DNA of 64,000 nt from Prunus persica (GCF_000346465.2 NC_034010.1:9556689-9620688); one strand, 5' to 3'; positions 1 to 12,628 are shown, counted from the stretch's first letter. Notes: generated by a model from the letters alone, not told the origin. Program-made: numbers and translations.

Positions 1-86
1 TGCTTTAGGATATTCACACTAAGGAGATTCTTGGTCGTGGTACTAAGAAAGGGGGGCTATATTATGTCGATGACTTCAGTCCTGGC

Positions 87-1134
87 GTGGCTAACAGTGT
101 GACACATCCCTTTGATAGCAAACAAAAGCAAATCTGGTTGTGGCATCGTCGATTGGGACATCCGTCTTTTAGTTATATGAAGCATCTTATACCAGATTTA
201 TTCTCAGGTTTCAAAGACTCCGACTTCACATGTGATACTTGTATTTTGGCCAGGAGTCACCGTGTGCCCTACCCGTTGAGTACGAACAAGTGTACTACTC
301 CATTTACGTTAATTCACTCTGATGTCTGGGGACCTTCGCCTATCACTGCTCCTTCTGGTGTTCGATGGTTTGTCACATTCATCGATGATTGTACACGGAT
401 GACATGGCTTTATTTGCTGAAGAATAAAAACTAAGTGTTTTCCCGTTTTCAGTCCTTCCACAAACAGATGAAAACTCAGTTTAATGCTCAAATCCAGATT
501 CTTCGCTCAGACAATGGTGGAGAATTTGTCAATCATGACTTTCAGACTTAATTCCAACAACATGGAATTATCCATGAGACGACTTGTCCTCAGACACCAC
601 AACAAAATGGTGTTGCTGAACGAAAGAATCGACATCTTCTTGAAACCGCCTGAGCACTTTTGATTGGTGCTCATGTTCCTCGCCATCACTGGGATGATGC
701 TATTGTCACTGCAGTTCACCTGATCAACCGCATGCCTTCTGATGTATTGACCTTTAAAACTCCCTTATAGGTGCTTGCGCAACACAGACCTCTACCCTCT
801 GTTTTGGTACTCACACCCCGAATCTTTGGATGTGACCCTTCTGGAATCTGAGCTGTTCTTTCATGACCCATCATCCAATTCTACGCTTCAGGGGGAGATA
901 CAAAGTGAAGAGCAGAATTGGAGTGACTTCGAAAACAAAGAAATTCTCCTATGTACAGAAATGATTGATCATCCTGAGTCAAGAGCACGAGATTACTCTC
1001 TGTTGAAAAGCGACCAATCGCCCATTCATAGTGATCAATTGCCTGACCCACCTGATCCATGTGAAGATATTTCTGATCCAAGTCTCACACCTACAGACAA
1101 TACAGAACAACAAGATGAAGACCCCCCCTTCTAA
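87..1134 (+). pseudogene. Copia GAG-pre-integrase and integrase region, broken
   Basis: The first open stretch (87-434) carries the HRRLGH and CDTC zinc-binding pattern of the GAG-pre-integrase domain. It is followed by the start of the integrase core, with the first catalytic Asp in HSDVWG. Downstream, in interrupted frames, come the second Asp (RSDNGGEF, about 508-531) and the Glu motif (NGVAERKN, about 608-631). The DDE triad is therefore still readable, but stops at about 432, 549, 650 and 768 interrupt it. The open stretch 775-1134 is the low-complexity linker between integrase and RT. In a live element this would process and insert the cDNA copy in the nucleus. Confidence 0.88.
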
Positions 1135-2915
1135 CTCAACAGTACCAACAGACCAATCTCCTGAGAATATCCTTGAGGTAAGTACTCTTACTAGACTTGT
1201 GCATTTAGATGATAAAACTATTGGATATCAATTACCTTTCAGGCAAAATCGTGGGAAGCCACCAAACCGTTATTCACCTGATATTGGCAAGACATCCAAG
1301 TATCCAATTGCAAATCATGTATCCACTGAGACGCTGTCTGAACCACTCAAGGCTTTTGTGCATCAGTTGTCTGCTATCCATATTCCAACCAAGGTTTCTG
1401 AAGCATTGAAAGATCCTAAGTGGGTCCAAGCTATAAAAGAGGAGATGAAAGCTCTTGAGACAAATCAGACTTGGACATTGGAGACTATACCACGAGGAAA
1501 AAAGACTATCGGATGTAGATAGGTGTTTACTATAAAACACAATGCAGATGGATCTATCGAGCGATACAAGGTAAGACTTGTGGCAAAAGGGTACACACAG
1601 ACCTATGGTATAGACTATGAAGAAACTTTTGCACCAGTTGCAAAGTTAAACACCGTCAGAGTCTTATTGTCCCTTGCAGCTAATTTGGATTGGCCACTAC
1701 ACCAGTTTGATGTAAAGAATGCTTTTCTACATGGCGAACTCACAGAGGAGGTGTACATGGACATTCCTCCTAGATATAATACTACTCAGACTGGAACAGT
1801 TTGCAGGTTACAAAAAGCATTGTATGGATTGAAACAGTCACCACGTGCATGGTTTGGACGGTTCACCATGCAATGAAGAACAATGGTTTCAAACAGTGCA
1901 ACTCAAATCATACTTGTTCTTGAAACATCGAAAAGGGAAGGTAACATCATTAATAATCTATGTTGATGATATGATTATTACTGGGAATGATAAACAGGAA
2001 ATATTACAGCTACAAGACTATCTGGCTACGGAGTTTGAGATGAAGGATCTAGGTGGACTCAAGTATTTCTTGGGAATTGAGGTGGCTCGATCGCAGCAAG
2101 GCATATTTCTCTCTCAAAGGAAATATGTCTTGGACTTGTTGACAGACACAGGAATGCTAGATTGTAAACCTGCGGACACTCCTATTGTTCAGAATCATCA
2201 TCTTGGAGAATATCTGGATCAAGTTCCACGTAACAAAGAAAGATACCAAAGGTTAGTGGGAAGATTGATCTATTTGTCACATACTCGACCAGACATTGCT
2301 TATGCGGTGAGCGTTGTCAGTCAATTTATGCACTCTCCAAGTGAAGACCACATGAATGCAGTTCTTCGGATACTTAGATATTTGAAGTCTGCACCTGGAA
2401 AAGGACTTATGTTCTCAAAGCGTGGTCATTTAAATATTGATGGTTATTCAGATGCAGATTGGGCAGGTAATGTAACAGATGGAAAATCCACATCGGGTTA
2501 CTTCACATTCGTGGGAGGTAATTTGGTGACATGGAGGAGCAAGAAACAGAATGTAGTAGCTTTATCCAGTGCAGAAGCCGAGTTCAGAGGCATGACTAAA
2601 GGGATTTGTGAACTTCTTTGGTTAAGAAAGTTGCTTATTGAACTCGGGTATAAACCTACATCTACAATGAATCTCTTTTGTGACAACAAGGCTGCTATAG
2701 CCATTGCACAGAATCCGGTTCAGCATGATCGTACTAAACATGTTGAGGTGGATCGACACTTCATCAAACAGAAGCTTGAGGCTAAAGTGTTTCAGTTTCC
2801 TTTTGTGAAATCCGAGGATCAATTGGCAGATATTTTGACAAAGGCGATTTCCAGTAAAGCATTCCACAATTCATTGGATCAGTTGGGCATTGGCGACATC
2901 TATGCACCAACGTAA
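1135..2915 (+). pseudogene. Copia reverse transcriptase and RNase H, frameshifted
   Basis: The RT opens in one frame (to a stop at about 1520). It continues at 1523-1876 with [12 protein letters not shown] and [11 protein letters not shown], then shifts frame near 1860 into a 356-residue open stretch (1845-2915). The catalytic YVDD is at 1959-1970. The RNase H part has SDADWAG, SSAEAEF and CDNKAA, and ends just before the polypurine tract. The 1845-2915 stretch is open to its natural end and is the best-preserved part of the copia element. At least two lesions separate it from the upstream RT fingers, so no complete enzyme can be made from this copy. Confidence 0.9.
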
Positions 2916-2922
2916 GGGGGAG
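2914..2922 (+). other. Copia polypurine tract
   Basis: A purine run lies directly before the LTR start TGTTGG and just after the pol stop. This is the expected primer site for plus-strand DNA synthesis. Confidence 0.8.
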
Positions 2923-3223
2923 TGTTGGCGTGACTTGTGGATATTGACTTACTTTCCTTACACACCAAGAATTCCTATTATAATTGTAATTGATTTACTT
3001 TAATTCCTGATTTCCTACTGTAAATAGATTTAGGAATTTATTATTTACTTGCCCATTCAGGTTTCGTTGTATTATAAATATGACCTCCTACAAGGAGAAG
3101 AATACACAGAAAATTCCCACAAACAAATATTCTCTCATAGTTTTCATATTTTAGCATCTCATAGGATAGTGAAATTGATCGCTAGATTTGAATGATGTAA
3201 ATGGGAATATTCTATTCCCAACA
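2923..3223 (+). repeat. Copia 3' LTR (301 bp)
   Basis: The repeat begins TGTTGG directly after the polypurine tract and ends CCAACA, a perfect 6-bp terminal inverted repeat. A TATA-like TATAAATA lies at about 3073-3080. The following bases (GATAT) would be the right copy of a target duplication. The short LTR length suits several plant copia lineages, and no lineage is claimed. Confidence 0.85.
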
Positions 3224-3374
3224 GATATATTTTGCTGCACAGCTTGTGCGTGACTAAGTGAGAGAATAGACTCAATTTTCTCATCTTCCTCTCCAAGCTC
3301 TCTCTCTGTTTTCTCTTCTTACCTGAGCTCCATCTACCAATAATCCAAATTAATCAGATTATAGTATGAGTATT
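3224..3374. other. Short stretch between copia LTR and LRR pseudogene
   Basis: This AT- and CT-rich stretch has no recognisable coding content. It is probably the 3' tail or untranslated region of the resistance pseudogene, against which the copia element abuts. Confidence 0.4.
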
Positions 3375-6351
3375 CTAACCTTCACCGTAATCAATATTCA
3401 ATTCCTGAAGACAGTTGAGATTGCGCATGTCCGGTAACATCTCCAATTTGTTGTAGTTTTCAATTTTGATTTGTCTCAGGCTGGAGGTGGCTGTTGTTAT
3501 TAGCGAAGGCAAACCCTCACCACTCAGGCTCGGGATGGAAACCAGACTCCCACAATCATAAATCTCTAAAGTTTGAAGATTGGTGAGGTGGCATAGGCCC
3601 TCTGGTAACGATTTCAGATTTGGGCATAATATGATGCTGATACGTTCAAGACAATAATTAATGTTGTCGTGGGCGAACCCATCGGACGTTATTAATTGCA
3701 GCTCTTTACAACCGGATATGTGAAGGCCTTTAAGCACCTTGGGAAACAACTGGGCTCTGAATGATAACGACGTTAGAGATTCACATTCCCATATGATACC
3801 TCCTTCTCTCAATGCTCAAGAGAACTATCCTTCTCTTTCTGTACTAATGATTTCAAACTTTTACAACAATGAAGCGCTATTCTTCTTAGATTTTGGGGAA
3901 TCTGGTATTTTGTGAAATACAACAACGAAGCGCACCCGTCAATCCTTATGACTTCAAGGGAAGGAGGTAGACCCACATCTGGAAAAGAAACCAGACTTGA
4001 GCATCCAACTATTTGAAGTTCTTGAAGAGCCGTTAGGTGATGCAACCCTTCTGGTACCTTTGAAATACTTGCACACTTGTTTAATTCTAGATATTTAAGC
4101 TTGCAAGTCAATATTTGCAATTGCAGCAACTCCTTTGCTTCTTTTCCCTGCTTTTGAAGGAGGGAAGAGTTTCCTTCAATAACCAAACGATCAAGAGAAA
4201 TCAAGTGTTGCAATACTCTATCCTCATTCTTCAGTGAAGATGTCAGCTCCTCACATCCGCCAATCTTAAAATTTGCAACCTTCCTTAATCCTTCGGTCAA
4301 TTCCCTTGTTTGGAATCTCACCTGTGAAATATTTGAAAGTTGCAAGGACTCTAATAACTCAAACTCAACCCCACTTGCCTTCACCACCGCTTTGCAGCCA
4401 TCCATGCATAATCGACCAATTTGTTTATAGTTGGAAATTGAAATCACCAATTCCTCACATTTAAAAATTCCAAGTGTTTCTAATGAATCAAGGTTCTCGG
4501 GCACCTTACCCTCCAATTGAGTACAATTTCTGATTGAAAACAATTTCAAGCAAGGGAAAACCTGATCTTGTGCGAAAGGAAGCCATTTCTTCCAGTTGTG
4601 CATATTTGCCAACTGAAGTTCCTCTAGTACTGGAAAAGGCAAGCTACTCTCTCCATAAAACTCAGGACCAACACTTTCCACTGCAATCATTCCTCTAATA
4701 GAGAGCGTTTTGAGTGAAGGCAACTGTCCAAGTGGTGGTAAGATTTTATAGTTCTCACATTTGTTTAAGTTTACACGAACCATAGTAGAGAATAAACGAT
4801 CTCCAATCCATTGCGAAAACTTTAGTCCAGCATAACCCTTGATGCCCAGAATTTTGAGCATTCTATGAGGTTCTAATCTGTCAAGCACGCCTAATTGAGT
4901 TTCTTGTGCGTTATCCGACCATTCTAGCACCAATTCATCAAGTCTCTCCTTGAATTTTAAGTTGGCTCTCCATGCATCCTCAGCATCGATCACATTCTCT
5001 AATCTTAAGAGCCGCAATGTCCCTTGGAGATGGAATAGGGACCCTATCTCTCTTATACCCGATTGATCACTACCTTTACCCACCACAAAATTAGGCAAAG
5101 ATTGTAGATTCGTCAACCGACCTAGTTGCGGAGGCATTGCTTTCAGTGAATCTACATGTGAATTGTTGAGATGACGCAGATTCACTAGATTCCTCAAGTT
5201 GAGAGGTAGTGGCTCCAAATAACGACAACCTTCCAATATTAATGTCTGTAAGTCGTAAAGAGAGGTGGTTGATTCAAGCAAACATGCTATCCATGTGTGA
5301 GAGAGATCAAGATACCGCAGATACTTCAATTTACCAATTGAATTTGGCAGCTCAGTCAGTAGATAGCCATTGAGAGAAAGCACCCGCAAGTATTGCAATT
5401 TTGGCAATAAATCAAAAGTAACCTTACGACTTAGATAATTCGAAGGATAATCACCTAAAAGTGGTAGGAAGGTTCGCAAATGTTTCACTTCAGAAAATGC
5501 CTCAAATCTTTTAACCACATCATACTTACCAGAAATGTAGGACGCATGGCGGGCCTTCGTAAAACATCCAAGTTGTACATGATCGCTATTCTGCTTGTCC
5601 TCCAATCTAAAACAAATATCTCCTGCAGCCCACTGTGTCAAACCAACAACGAAGTCATGCATTACATATTTTAAATCGATTTTATTGCTTGATTTTGAAA
5701 TAATGACCTTGATAAGAGCTCCTGAAAATAGTAAGTTCCTAAATCTTCCATTTGCTTATTATGTTCTGGTTGTGGTTGAATCAAACCCTCTGCCATCCAC
5801 AGAAGAATCAATTGTTGCTCACAAAATTCATAGTCATTTGGAAGTATCGAACAATAGGCAAAGCATCGTTTCAAATGTGAAGGAAGATAGTGATAGCTTA
5901 ATCTTAATACTGGAAGTATGTCACGCTCATTTGATAGACTCCATAATTTGTTGTTCAATATTTCCTCCCATTCATTCATCTCTTTACGAAGTAAAAGGCC
6001 GCCAAGAGTCCTACCAGCCAAAGGCAATCCACTGCATCTTGCAACAATTTTCTCCTTTGAGTAACTCGAAATTTGGTGATATATCTCTTTTAACATTCTT
6101 GAATGCATGCTGCTCAAATACTTCAAAACAAACGTCATTTGACATAGGCTCCAAATTATGAACTAGAGTGCCAGCTCCCATCATTTTCGAAACTTCTGCA
6201 TCTTGCGTTGACACAATTATCTTGCTTCCTGCTGCTCCATCAAGAAAGGGGGACTGCAGTTTCATCCATAGACCATAGCTACATGTGCCCCAAACATCAT
6301 CTAAAACAATTAAAAACTTCTTCCCAGCTAATTCCTTATGTAGATACTGCT
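3375..6351 (-). pseudogene. CC-NBS-LRR resistance pseudogene, 3' part (NB-ARC remainder and LRR)
   Basis: Reading leftward from 6351 the segment encodes the kinase-2 motif (KKFLIVLDDVWG), RNBS-B (GSKIIVSTQ), the GLPLA motif (CSGLPLAG), a conserved LRLSYHYLP block, LWMAEGLIQP, and the MHD motif (MHDFV at about 5660). A long leucine-rich repeat region then runs to about 3375. These are the ordered landmarks of a plant intracellular immune receptor of the coiled-coil class. Known members bind ADP/ATP through NB-ARC and sense pathogen effectors through the LRR. Frameshifts or stops occur near 6060-6140, at about 5663-5674 just before MHD, and at about 3810 in the LRR. The 5' part lies at 13230-13679, beyond element A. 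It is a pseudogene; the longest open piece is 617 residues (3809-5662). Confidence 0.93.
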
Positions 6352-6939
6352 TGTGGGAACCAAATTAAACCTGAACCCTAGGTCAAATAATTAGGCCAAT
6401 CAATTTGGGAATTATTTGACCTAATTGGGCGTTACCTAACCTAATTGGGAATTACCTAATCAAATTGGGGGTTACTTGATCCTCGCCTTAATTAGGGATT
6501 TAGTTTAAATCCCTAATCCCTAAATACACCAACCTCACCAACTACACCAACCACACCAACCTCACCAACTACACCAACCCCACCAACCTCTCCAAGGCCA
6601 CAATAAATACTTGGTTACGCACAAGGATGAGGTATGTCAGAACTACTGCTAAAACTTCTGTAGATATCTTCCCTCATAGAGCCGCGCTACCTTCTCTCTC
6701 CTTCTCTTTTACATAAGGCTCCAGCCGCCCGGTTTATATTATAAACATATCTCCGTACTCTATTAGCTATTGTTTTTTATACGATTCAATTGAACTAATT
6801 TAGGCATCGGAGGGCCTTTGGCCAACACCTCCCGGGTGTGGTCCTCATATTTGTTCTATTTTACAGAGAGAAAGAGGTGGCAAAGAAGAAAGGAGAATCT
6901 TTCCAATCGAATATTCTCGTGGGAAAATTTGCTCCCACA
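6352..6939 (+). repeat. Element A 5' LTR
   Basis: The repeat begins TGTGGGAACC and ends GCTCCCACA, giving an inverted TGTGGGA/TCCCACA terminus. It contains an ACCAACC-type microsatellite at about 6527-6595 and a weak TATA-like AATAAATAC near 6602. It is followed directly by AATTGGTGCTTTCATTGAGAG, the same leader start seen after every other LTR of this family, which is the presumed primer-binding site. The matching tRNA was not identified. Confidence 0.9.
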
Positions 6940-7036
6940 AATTGGTGCTTTCATTGAGAGCATGAGTTATACTCAATGCGTGCTTAAGGAATCCGTTCCT
7001 CCAATTTTCCAATCCACCGAAGCCTTCCAAACAACC

Positions 7037-9115
7037 ATGGTTGGAAGCAAGAAGACGAGAGGCAAAACTGCCGCGATGGCTAGATTCTCAACGGCCCAAA
7101 GCCATTCCACCCACGATCCCGCGATCGACATGGTGGCACCACCACCTCTCACCACCGTGCCGCCTACCGGACCTCCAGCTGAGACCATCGCACTGGCCAC
7201 CGCTGCCGAATATGGTGGAACCTCCCATCAAGGCGGGCTCGTTACCACCACCGACTTAGGCCCGGTCTTGGAGCAGCTTCAAGCATTCCCTCCATTACTT
7301 CCACGCTCCACACACTTCTCTCCTCCCGATCCACGAAGTCAAGCATACCTTAGTCTGAGAGTTGACCAGCGAGCTCAGAGAATGGACAGCCAAAGTAGTC
7401 TGATGAGGCAACTCCTCAACCAAATAAGCTTGGTTCAAAACCTTGGCTTTGGACAACTGGGCGAAGAGAGAATGATGGACGAACGCGACGGGAGGCAGCA
7501 CGACGGGTACCAAGCAGGTCGAGCATGAGTAAGCAGACAAGGCGAGGATCAACAATGTGATCGGCCTGCCGACATGTCGCAAGCATCCACGAGCCACACT
7601 CAGAGCAGACGAAGTCACCATCCAGGTTGAGCCTAAGGAACGACGTGCAAGAGAAGCTGGGCTCACGACCTGACATCCACGCCCGCCTGGGCTCACAGGG
7701 AAATCTACATCAAAGGCTAGGTCCCCAGGGAGGTCAGCCAAACAACCATTGCAATGAGGATCGTGAAGAAAGACGCTCAGCTATCTACTCGTAGAGGAGC
7801 ATTCATGAAAGGCAAGGCCCCTAGGGAGGACAACTGGATAACCCTCACAATGAGGATCATGAAGAAAGGCGCTCCGCTGCTCACCCATGAATGGTCAACT
7901 CTCACCAACAACCTACAGAGAATCCTTCACAAGCATAATACACCAATGCGCCACCTTGGCAGCGCAGGCGAGAAGGTCGACTCTCGAAGGACAATGAGGA
8001 AGTCAGTCAATATCGTGGAGGTCGCCAACGTAGTCGACTAGCAATGTGTGCAGAAGACGTCGAGAAGCTCGTGGGTGACCGACTTCGAGACTTGAAGACC
8101 GGAGGAAACTTCGAGGATTCACTATGTAAGGAGATGGACCAGGTGAACTTTACGCCTTTCACCCTCGATATCGAGCAGGCTGCTCACCCGAAGCGATTCT
8201 CAACTCCTTCATTCATGCATTTCAAACGAGATTTCGATCCCGAGAGCTATCTAAAGCACTTTAAAAGTATCATGATCTTCTACAAGGCTAACGACGCACT
8301 GATGTGCAAGGTATTTGCAATGACCTTGCAAGGAGCAACCCAAGACTGGTTCCACACCTTGCCATCTGGGTTGATCAGTAGCTTCAAGGAGCTAGCTTAC
8401 GTCTTCACCAAAGAATACACTTCTTACCGGACGATCAAGAAGAACCCTGACTACTTGTTCAACCTGCAAATCCCTCCGAGATTACATCAAGAGGTTCAAA
8501 GCAGAAAGGGCAAACATCATTGGATGTGACGATCGAATTGCGTCATCGGCCTTCAAGAAGGGCCTACCAATTGAGTGTGAGCTGTATCGCGAGCTGACCA
8601 TTTCTTCCTGCCAAACACTAGTAGAAGTCTTCGCCACAGCAGAGCGCTATACACTTTGGGACGATGACTGGACCGCAGTAAAGAAAGCTGCCAAGCAAGC
8701 TGATCAACCGGTTGAGCCGGCAAGCCAAAGAAACGACATGATAAAAGACAAGGATGGGGGCAACCGCGAATTACAGCCTCAGGGAGGTGCTCCAACAATT
8801 GAGAGCTACACCAAGTTCACTATTCCGATACAACAACTCCTAGCCCAAGTAAAGAACATGCCTTGGTTGAAGAAACCATCGCCTTTGAAGGGAAACCCAG
8901 CCAAGAAGGATACCAGTAGATACTGCGAATTCCATGTAGGGCACGGTCATTACACAAATGACTGCTTCGCCTAGAAAAAGCACCTCGAAGAACTGGTCGG
9001 AGACGGCCATTGCATGGAATTCATCGCAAAGGAGGCTATCCAGCAAATCAAAGATTGTGACGCAGCTGCCAACGAACCTCCATGAAAAAAGTCATACGGA
9101 TCAGCACGATCTTAG
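7037..9115 (+). pseudogene. Element A gag (decayed)
   Basis: The likely start is ATG at 7037 (MVGSKKTRGK), shared by position with the other copies; the leader piece stops at 7528. The capsid-like Retrotrans_gag core is open at 8044-8529 and includes QDWFHTLP and YTSYRTIKKN. A short deletion at about 8479 shifts the frame. Near 8920-8970 is a C-x2-H...GH...C cluster (CEFHVGHGHYTNDC), a zinc-binding pattern of Tat-type gag. The protein would form the cytoplasmic virus-like particle. Its leader resembles that of element C, not those of B and E. Confidence 0.82.
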
Positions 9116-9420
9116 CCGACTTTAAGAGCCCGAGTTGACCATCGAGGAGCAGAAGAGAAAGATCATGCAAGCAACAAGCGCAGGTCTCCCAAGCTGTCCC
9201 ATGCTACCCAATCATAGAAGACAATCCCGACATCATTTTTTAAAGGAAGGAAGTTCTAAGACAACGGAATGCCCATCACCTCCGAAGGTACTATCCAGAA
9301 GCTCCTCGCCTATCAGCTCGACTCCAAGCAGGCGGCCAGGCCTCCCTCACCTTCATTGAAGACAAGTTACTTTTGATGTTACCCCTGCAACTCATCTCTT
9401 TTGTTCAATAAAGCAATGTA
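9116..9420 (+). pseudogene. Pol deletion scar: protease start joined to integrase tail
   Basis: A few codons of the gag-protease border (about 9145-9235) run directly into the last codons of integrase (HHLRRYYP-like, about 9270-9300). The rest of protease, RT, RNase H and nearly all of integrase are missing. The same junction occurs in B (about 16741-16990), E (about 43860-44110) and F (about 47270-47470), so it was inherited from one founder. The sequence at the join (GGAAGGAAGTTC) resembles GGGAAGGAA near the integrase end of D, which suggests deletion through short homology; this last point is inference. Confidence 0.72.
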
Positions 9421-9482
9421 GTCACGTAGACATCAGTACATGTTCAAGCTTTTCTTTATAATGGAGTGTTCACAAATGCAAA

Positions 9483-10403
9483 CGACACGTCTCTGGACAT
9501 AGGCCAAACGGGCCACACTCATCGACACGTCTCCGAACGCAGGCTAAATAGGCCACACTCATCGACACGTCTCTGGGCATAGGCCAAACGGGCCACTCTC
9601 ATTGACACATCTACAGACGTATGTCAAACGAGCCACACACATCGACAGGTCTCCGGACGTAGGCCAAACGGGCCCTTCTCATCGACAAGTCTCGGGATGT
9701 AGGCCAAATGGGCCGCTCTCATCGACACGTCTCCAGACGTAGGCCAAACGAGCCGCACTCATCGACCCGTCTCTGGACGTAGGCTAAACGGGCCGCACTC
9801 ATTGACACGTCTCGGGACGTAGTTCAAATGAGCCACTCTCATCAACATGTCTCAGGACGTAGGCCAAACGGGCCATACACATCTACACATCTCCGAACAT
9901 AGGCCAAACGGACCACACACATCAACACGTCCTGAAACGTCTTTGAACGTAGGCCAAACGGGCCACACACATCGACACGTCTCCAGACGTAGGCCAAACT
10001 AGCCCTACACATCGACACGTCTCCGGACATAGGCCAAATGGGCCACTCTCATCGACACGTCTCTGAATGTAGGCTAAATGGGCCACTCTCATTGACACGT
10101 CTCCGGACGTAGGCAAAACGGGCCACACTCATCGACACGTCTCCGGACGTAGGCCAAATGGGCCACACACATCGACACGTCTTCAAACTTAGGCCAAACT
10201 GGCCACTCACATCGACACATCTCTGGACATAGGCCAAACGGGTCACTCTAATCACACGTCTCTGGACGGGGGCAAAACGAGTCACAATCATCGACATGTC
10301 TCCGAACGTAGGCTAAACGGGCCACTCTCGTCAAGACGTTTTTAGATGTGGATCAAACGGGTCACACTGATCGACACGTCACCGAACGTAGGTTAGACAT
10401 GCC
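9483..10403. repeat. 40-bp tandem array of element A (about 23 units)
   Basis: Units of the type CGACACGTCTCCGGACGTAG plus GCCAAACGGGCCACTCTCAT repeat every 40 bp with point changes and occasional 2-4 bp length changes. The array lies between the pol tail and the antisense accessory gene. Related arrays occur at the same position in B, E and F. Confidence 0.95.
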
Positions 10404-10600
10404 ACAACCCAGAAACGCTCAAGCAGTTCACAAGACACTATCACTATGAGAATTGAAGTTTGAAAAAGCAATTGAAATTTCCATAGCAAGGTGACCAACT
10501 AGCTGAGTTCAACAAAAAGATGGTCAAACAGGACCAATTATTTTAAACAAGAAAGCAGACTACAAAAGCTGGAAAGAAATAAAGAAGTCTTCATCTACTC
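10404..10600. other. Spacer between array and accessory-gene tail in element A
   Basis: This spacer corresponds to the 3' flank of the antisense gene. It contains a block (CAAGCAGTTCACAAG, AATTGAAGTTTGAAAAAG) that recurs after the arrays of B, C and E. No coding content was recognised. Confidence 0.5.
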
Positions 10601-10604
10601 TGAG

Positions 10605-12300
10605 ATGCCGACAGGAAACCCATGATATACAGCCTCTTGAGCATCCGCCTGATCAGCCATGCCCTCAGCAGCTCCACCTGCCTACTCCCCGACATCTGCT
10701 GCCATCTCATCAGCTACGTCCTCCTCTACTCCATCCTTTTCAACTACCGCCTCCTCGGTCCCTTCCATATTCACAACATTAACCTGCTCACTTTGCACAA
10801 GTTCGAGCAGAACGCCTCAATGTCACCATTTTCAATTGCATAGAAAGAAGCAATCCCATTTGTGTAGTGCAAGTAGCCCAACTTGTACGCATCTATGGTG
10901 GCTTCAAACTTGAATTTCTCTGCAGACTTGTGGTAAGCGCGAAGTCTAGCCAGAAGCTTCTCATAGATGAGGGAGATATCAGCCTTCTTGCGTCGAGATG
11001 AAAGAAAGCATCTTTTCGACTAGCCAAGTCAGCAGCAGAAGAGTTAACCTTAGAATCCATTTCAGTAAGGGAGCTTTTTAGCTTCAATATCATCGCCCTC
11101 AAATCAGACGTCTTCTTCTCATAACAAGCCTGCTCGACAAAAATCTTACTGTCCAGTTCAGCCTTCTTCTTCTCTAGCTAGCTGAGCTGAGCAGAAAAGG
11201 GGGGCAATAATAGATGAATTATGGATATTCTCAACAGCAAAAACCAATCCTTTTTGAAGCAGATGAAATGTCACTTCCCTTTGTTTTTCCAAGGAAATAC
11301 TCAAGAAGGTGCCAAGATCGCCGACTTGACAAATGTGATAGACGAACTCAGCACAGGAGGACGGGTTTGATAGAAAGTTCGTCTTGAGCAGGTCAAACAC
11401 GCATTCATCCCCTGCAGGGCTGGACTTGTTCACTTTGGGATCAACTGCCGACATTGAAAATCCCTTCGCCCGGGCAGATGACTCTCTCGTCTTCGTAGCC
11501 TTCACCAACCTCACCTCCAAAGGAGTCAATTATACTGAATCAACTTCACACTTGACTGCTCGTGCCTCAACAACTGGATTATGAGCAGACTTCCCACTTC
11601 GATCTTCATCCTTTGACTAATGTAAATGACTCAAATTTCAAAAAGGAATATTTGCATCTCTTTGACGCTTGGTAGAACGAGATCAGGCACGAGCTGTTCT
11701 AAGAAGCAGATCATGGTTTTCAAGCTTGTCAGCATAAGGCTCAAGTAGAACACCCCGAACACCACGCATACCACCAACCATCCTGCTATTTACACCAACG
11801 AGATGTTTGACCCTAGCAGATAATGATGGAACCACTCTTACTTGAGTCTTCTCAGCAGAAGGGATCCTTGGCTTCTTCCTCAACGGGGACACATCTTTCG
11901 CCAGCGAAGTCGCAGCTTCATTTTTTGAAGACTTGACATCAGCCTTCCCTTTTGAAGGAAAGTCCGGTAGAACACTCCTTCTGCCCAACCAGCAGGTCAT
12001 CCAAATCTGAACCATTATGCTTCCATCTCTCAACATCCTGGGCAGGGGGCAGACCACCAACTTCCTCCTGATACCCGCTCAGCTGACGTGGCCTGCAATG
12101 TGCGAGGCCCAGCATGCTCTAGCCCAGACCTGAGATGATAGGCAGCAGCTGGTCTATCTGCGGGCAACTACTCCACCACAGCTGCCTCCCACTGCCAACC
12201 GTCGCATGTCACGACAACAACTAGTCGGACTTTCTTTAGCTGGCCTTGGCCGCAAAAAAGAAGAAAAGACAAAGAAAAAGAAATATACATGCTCGACTTA
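10605..12300 (-). pseudogene. Antisense accessory gene of element A, decayed and lacking its N-terminus
   Basis: Reading leftward, the middle region (about 12060-11683) has the basic motif LRKKPRIPSAEKTQ. A conserved block follows (LLKTNFLSNPSSCAEF, about 11529-11158), then a coiled-coil segment (KLKSSLTEMDSKVN, about 11100-10893) and an acidic tail. All three match the fuller plus-strand copy in element D (35107-37124). The first part seen in D, including VPLYLWGG, is deleted here. Multiple frame breaks are present. The function is unknown: the family resembles the Transposase_28/'putative gypsy type transposon' proteins found antisense in Tat elements, and the basic motif suggests a nuclear protein. 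Confidence 0.75.
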
Positions 12301-12432
12301 CCTTAGGATGCACGGTGACTCCTCTCTTCGACAAACAGTACAAATTCTCCAAGATCTCTCTCAAGTTAGAAAGTAGAGAAGTTAAGTTTGCGATGTGAAG
12401 AAGAGTGAAGAGAAGCCATGCATTTACACAGG
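12300..12432 (-). promoter_or_regulatory. Antisense gene promoter, leader exon and splice donor (element A)
   Basis: On the minus strand a TATA-like TGTGTAAATG (12421-12430) is followed by about 100 nt of leader. It ends in a consensus donor, AAG|GTAAGTCG, at 12302/12301. The same arrangement is present in B, C, E, H and, in the opposite orientation, in D. Confidence 0.68.
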
Positions 12433-12628
12433 TTGGGCATCCTAGGTCAAGAAGGAATCACAAGTCCATTCATATTGGGAACCCAACTCCAAGAACAGTC
12501 AAAAGCTCACTCTATTTGGGAACCCAATCTACAAAAGGAGCCCAAGTCACAGAAGGAAGCCCAATTATAGCTGGTCAGCCCAATAGTTGATTCACATCTC
12601 CTACATGCCACCACGTGCCATGCAGAAG

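Larger units (their letters stand above)
1..3223 (+). mobile_element. Ty1/copia LTR retrotransposon, 5' end outside window
   Basis: The domain order is GAG-pre-integrase, integrase, reverse transcriptase, RNase H, polypurine tract, 3' LTR. Integrase before RT is the diagnostic order of Ty1/copia. The 5' LTR, primer site and most of gag lie left of the window. Several in-frame stops and frameshifts (near 434, 550, 650, 768, 1134, 1520 and 1860) make the copy non-functional. The element ends next to the resistance pseudogene, so it inserted close to or inside that gene's 3' end. Only one flank is visible, so its target duplication cannot be tested. Confidence 0.93.

Noticed and set aside
5595..6161. 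188-codon plus-strand frame
   Set aside because: Antisense to NB-ARC motifs (GLPLA, LWMAEGL), which are clearly on the minus strand.
9483..10403. CRISPR-like regular repeats
   Set aside because: Units are directly head-to-tail with no unique spacers and no cas genes, and the host is a plant.
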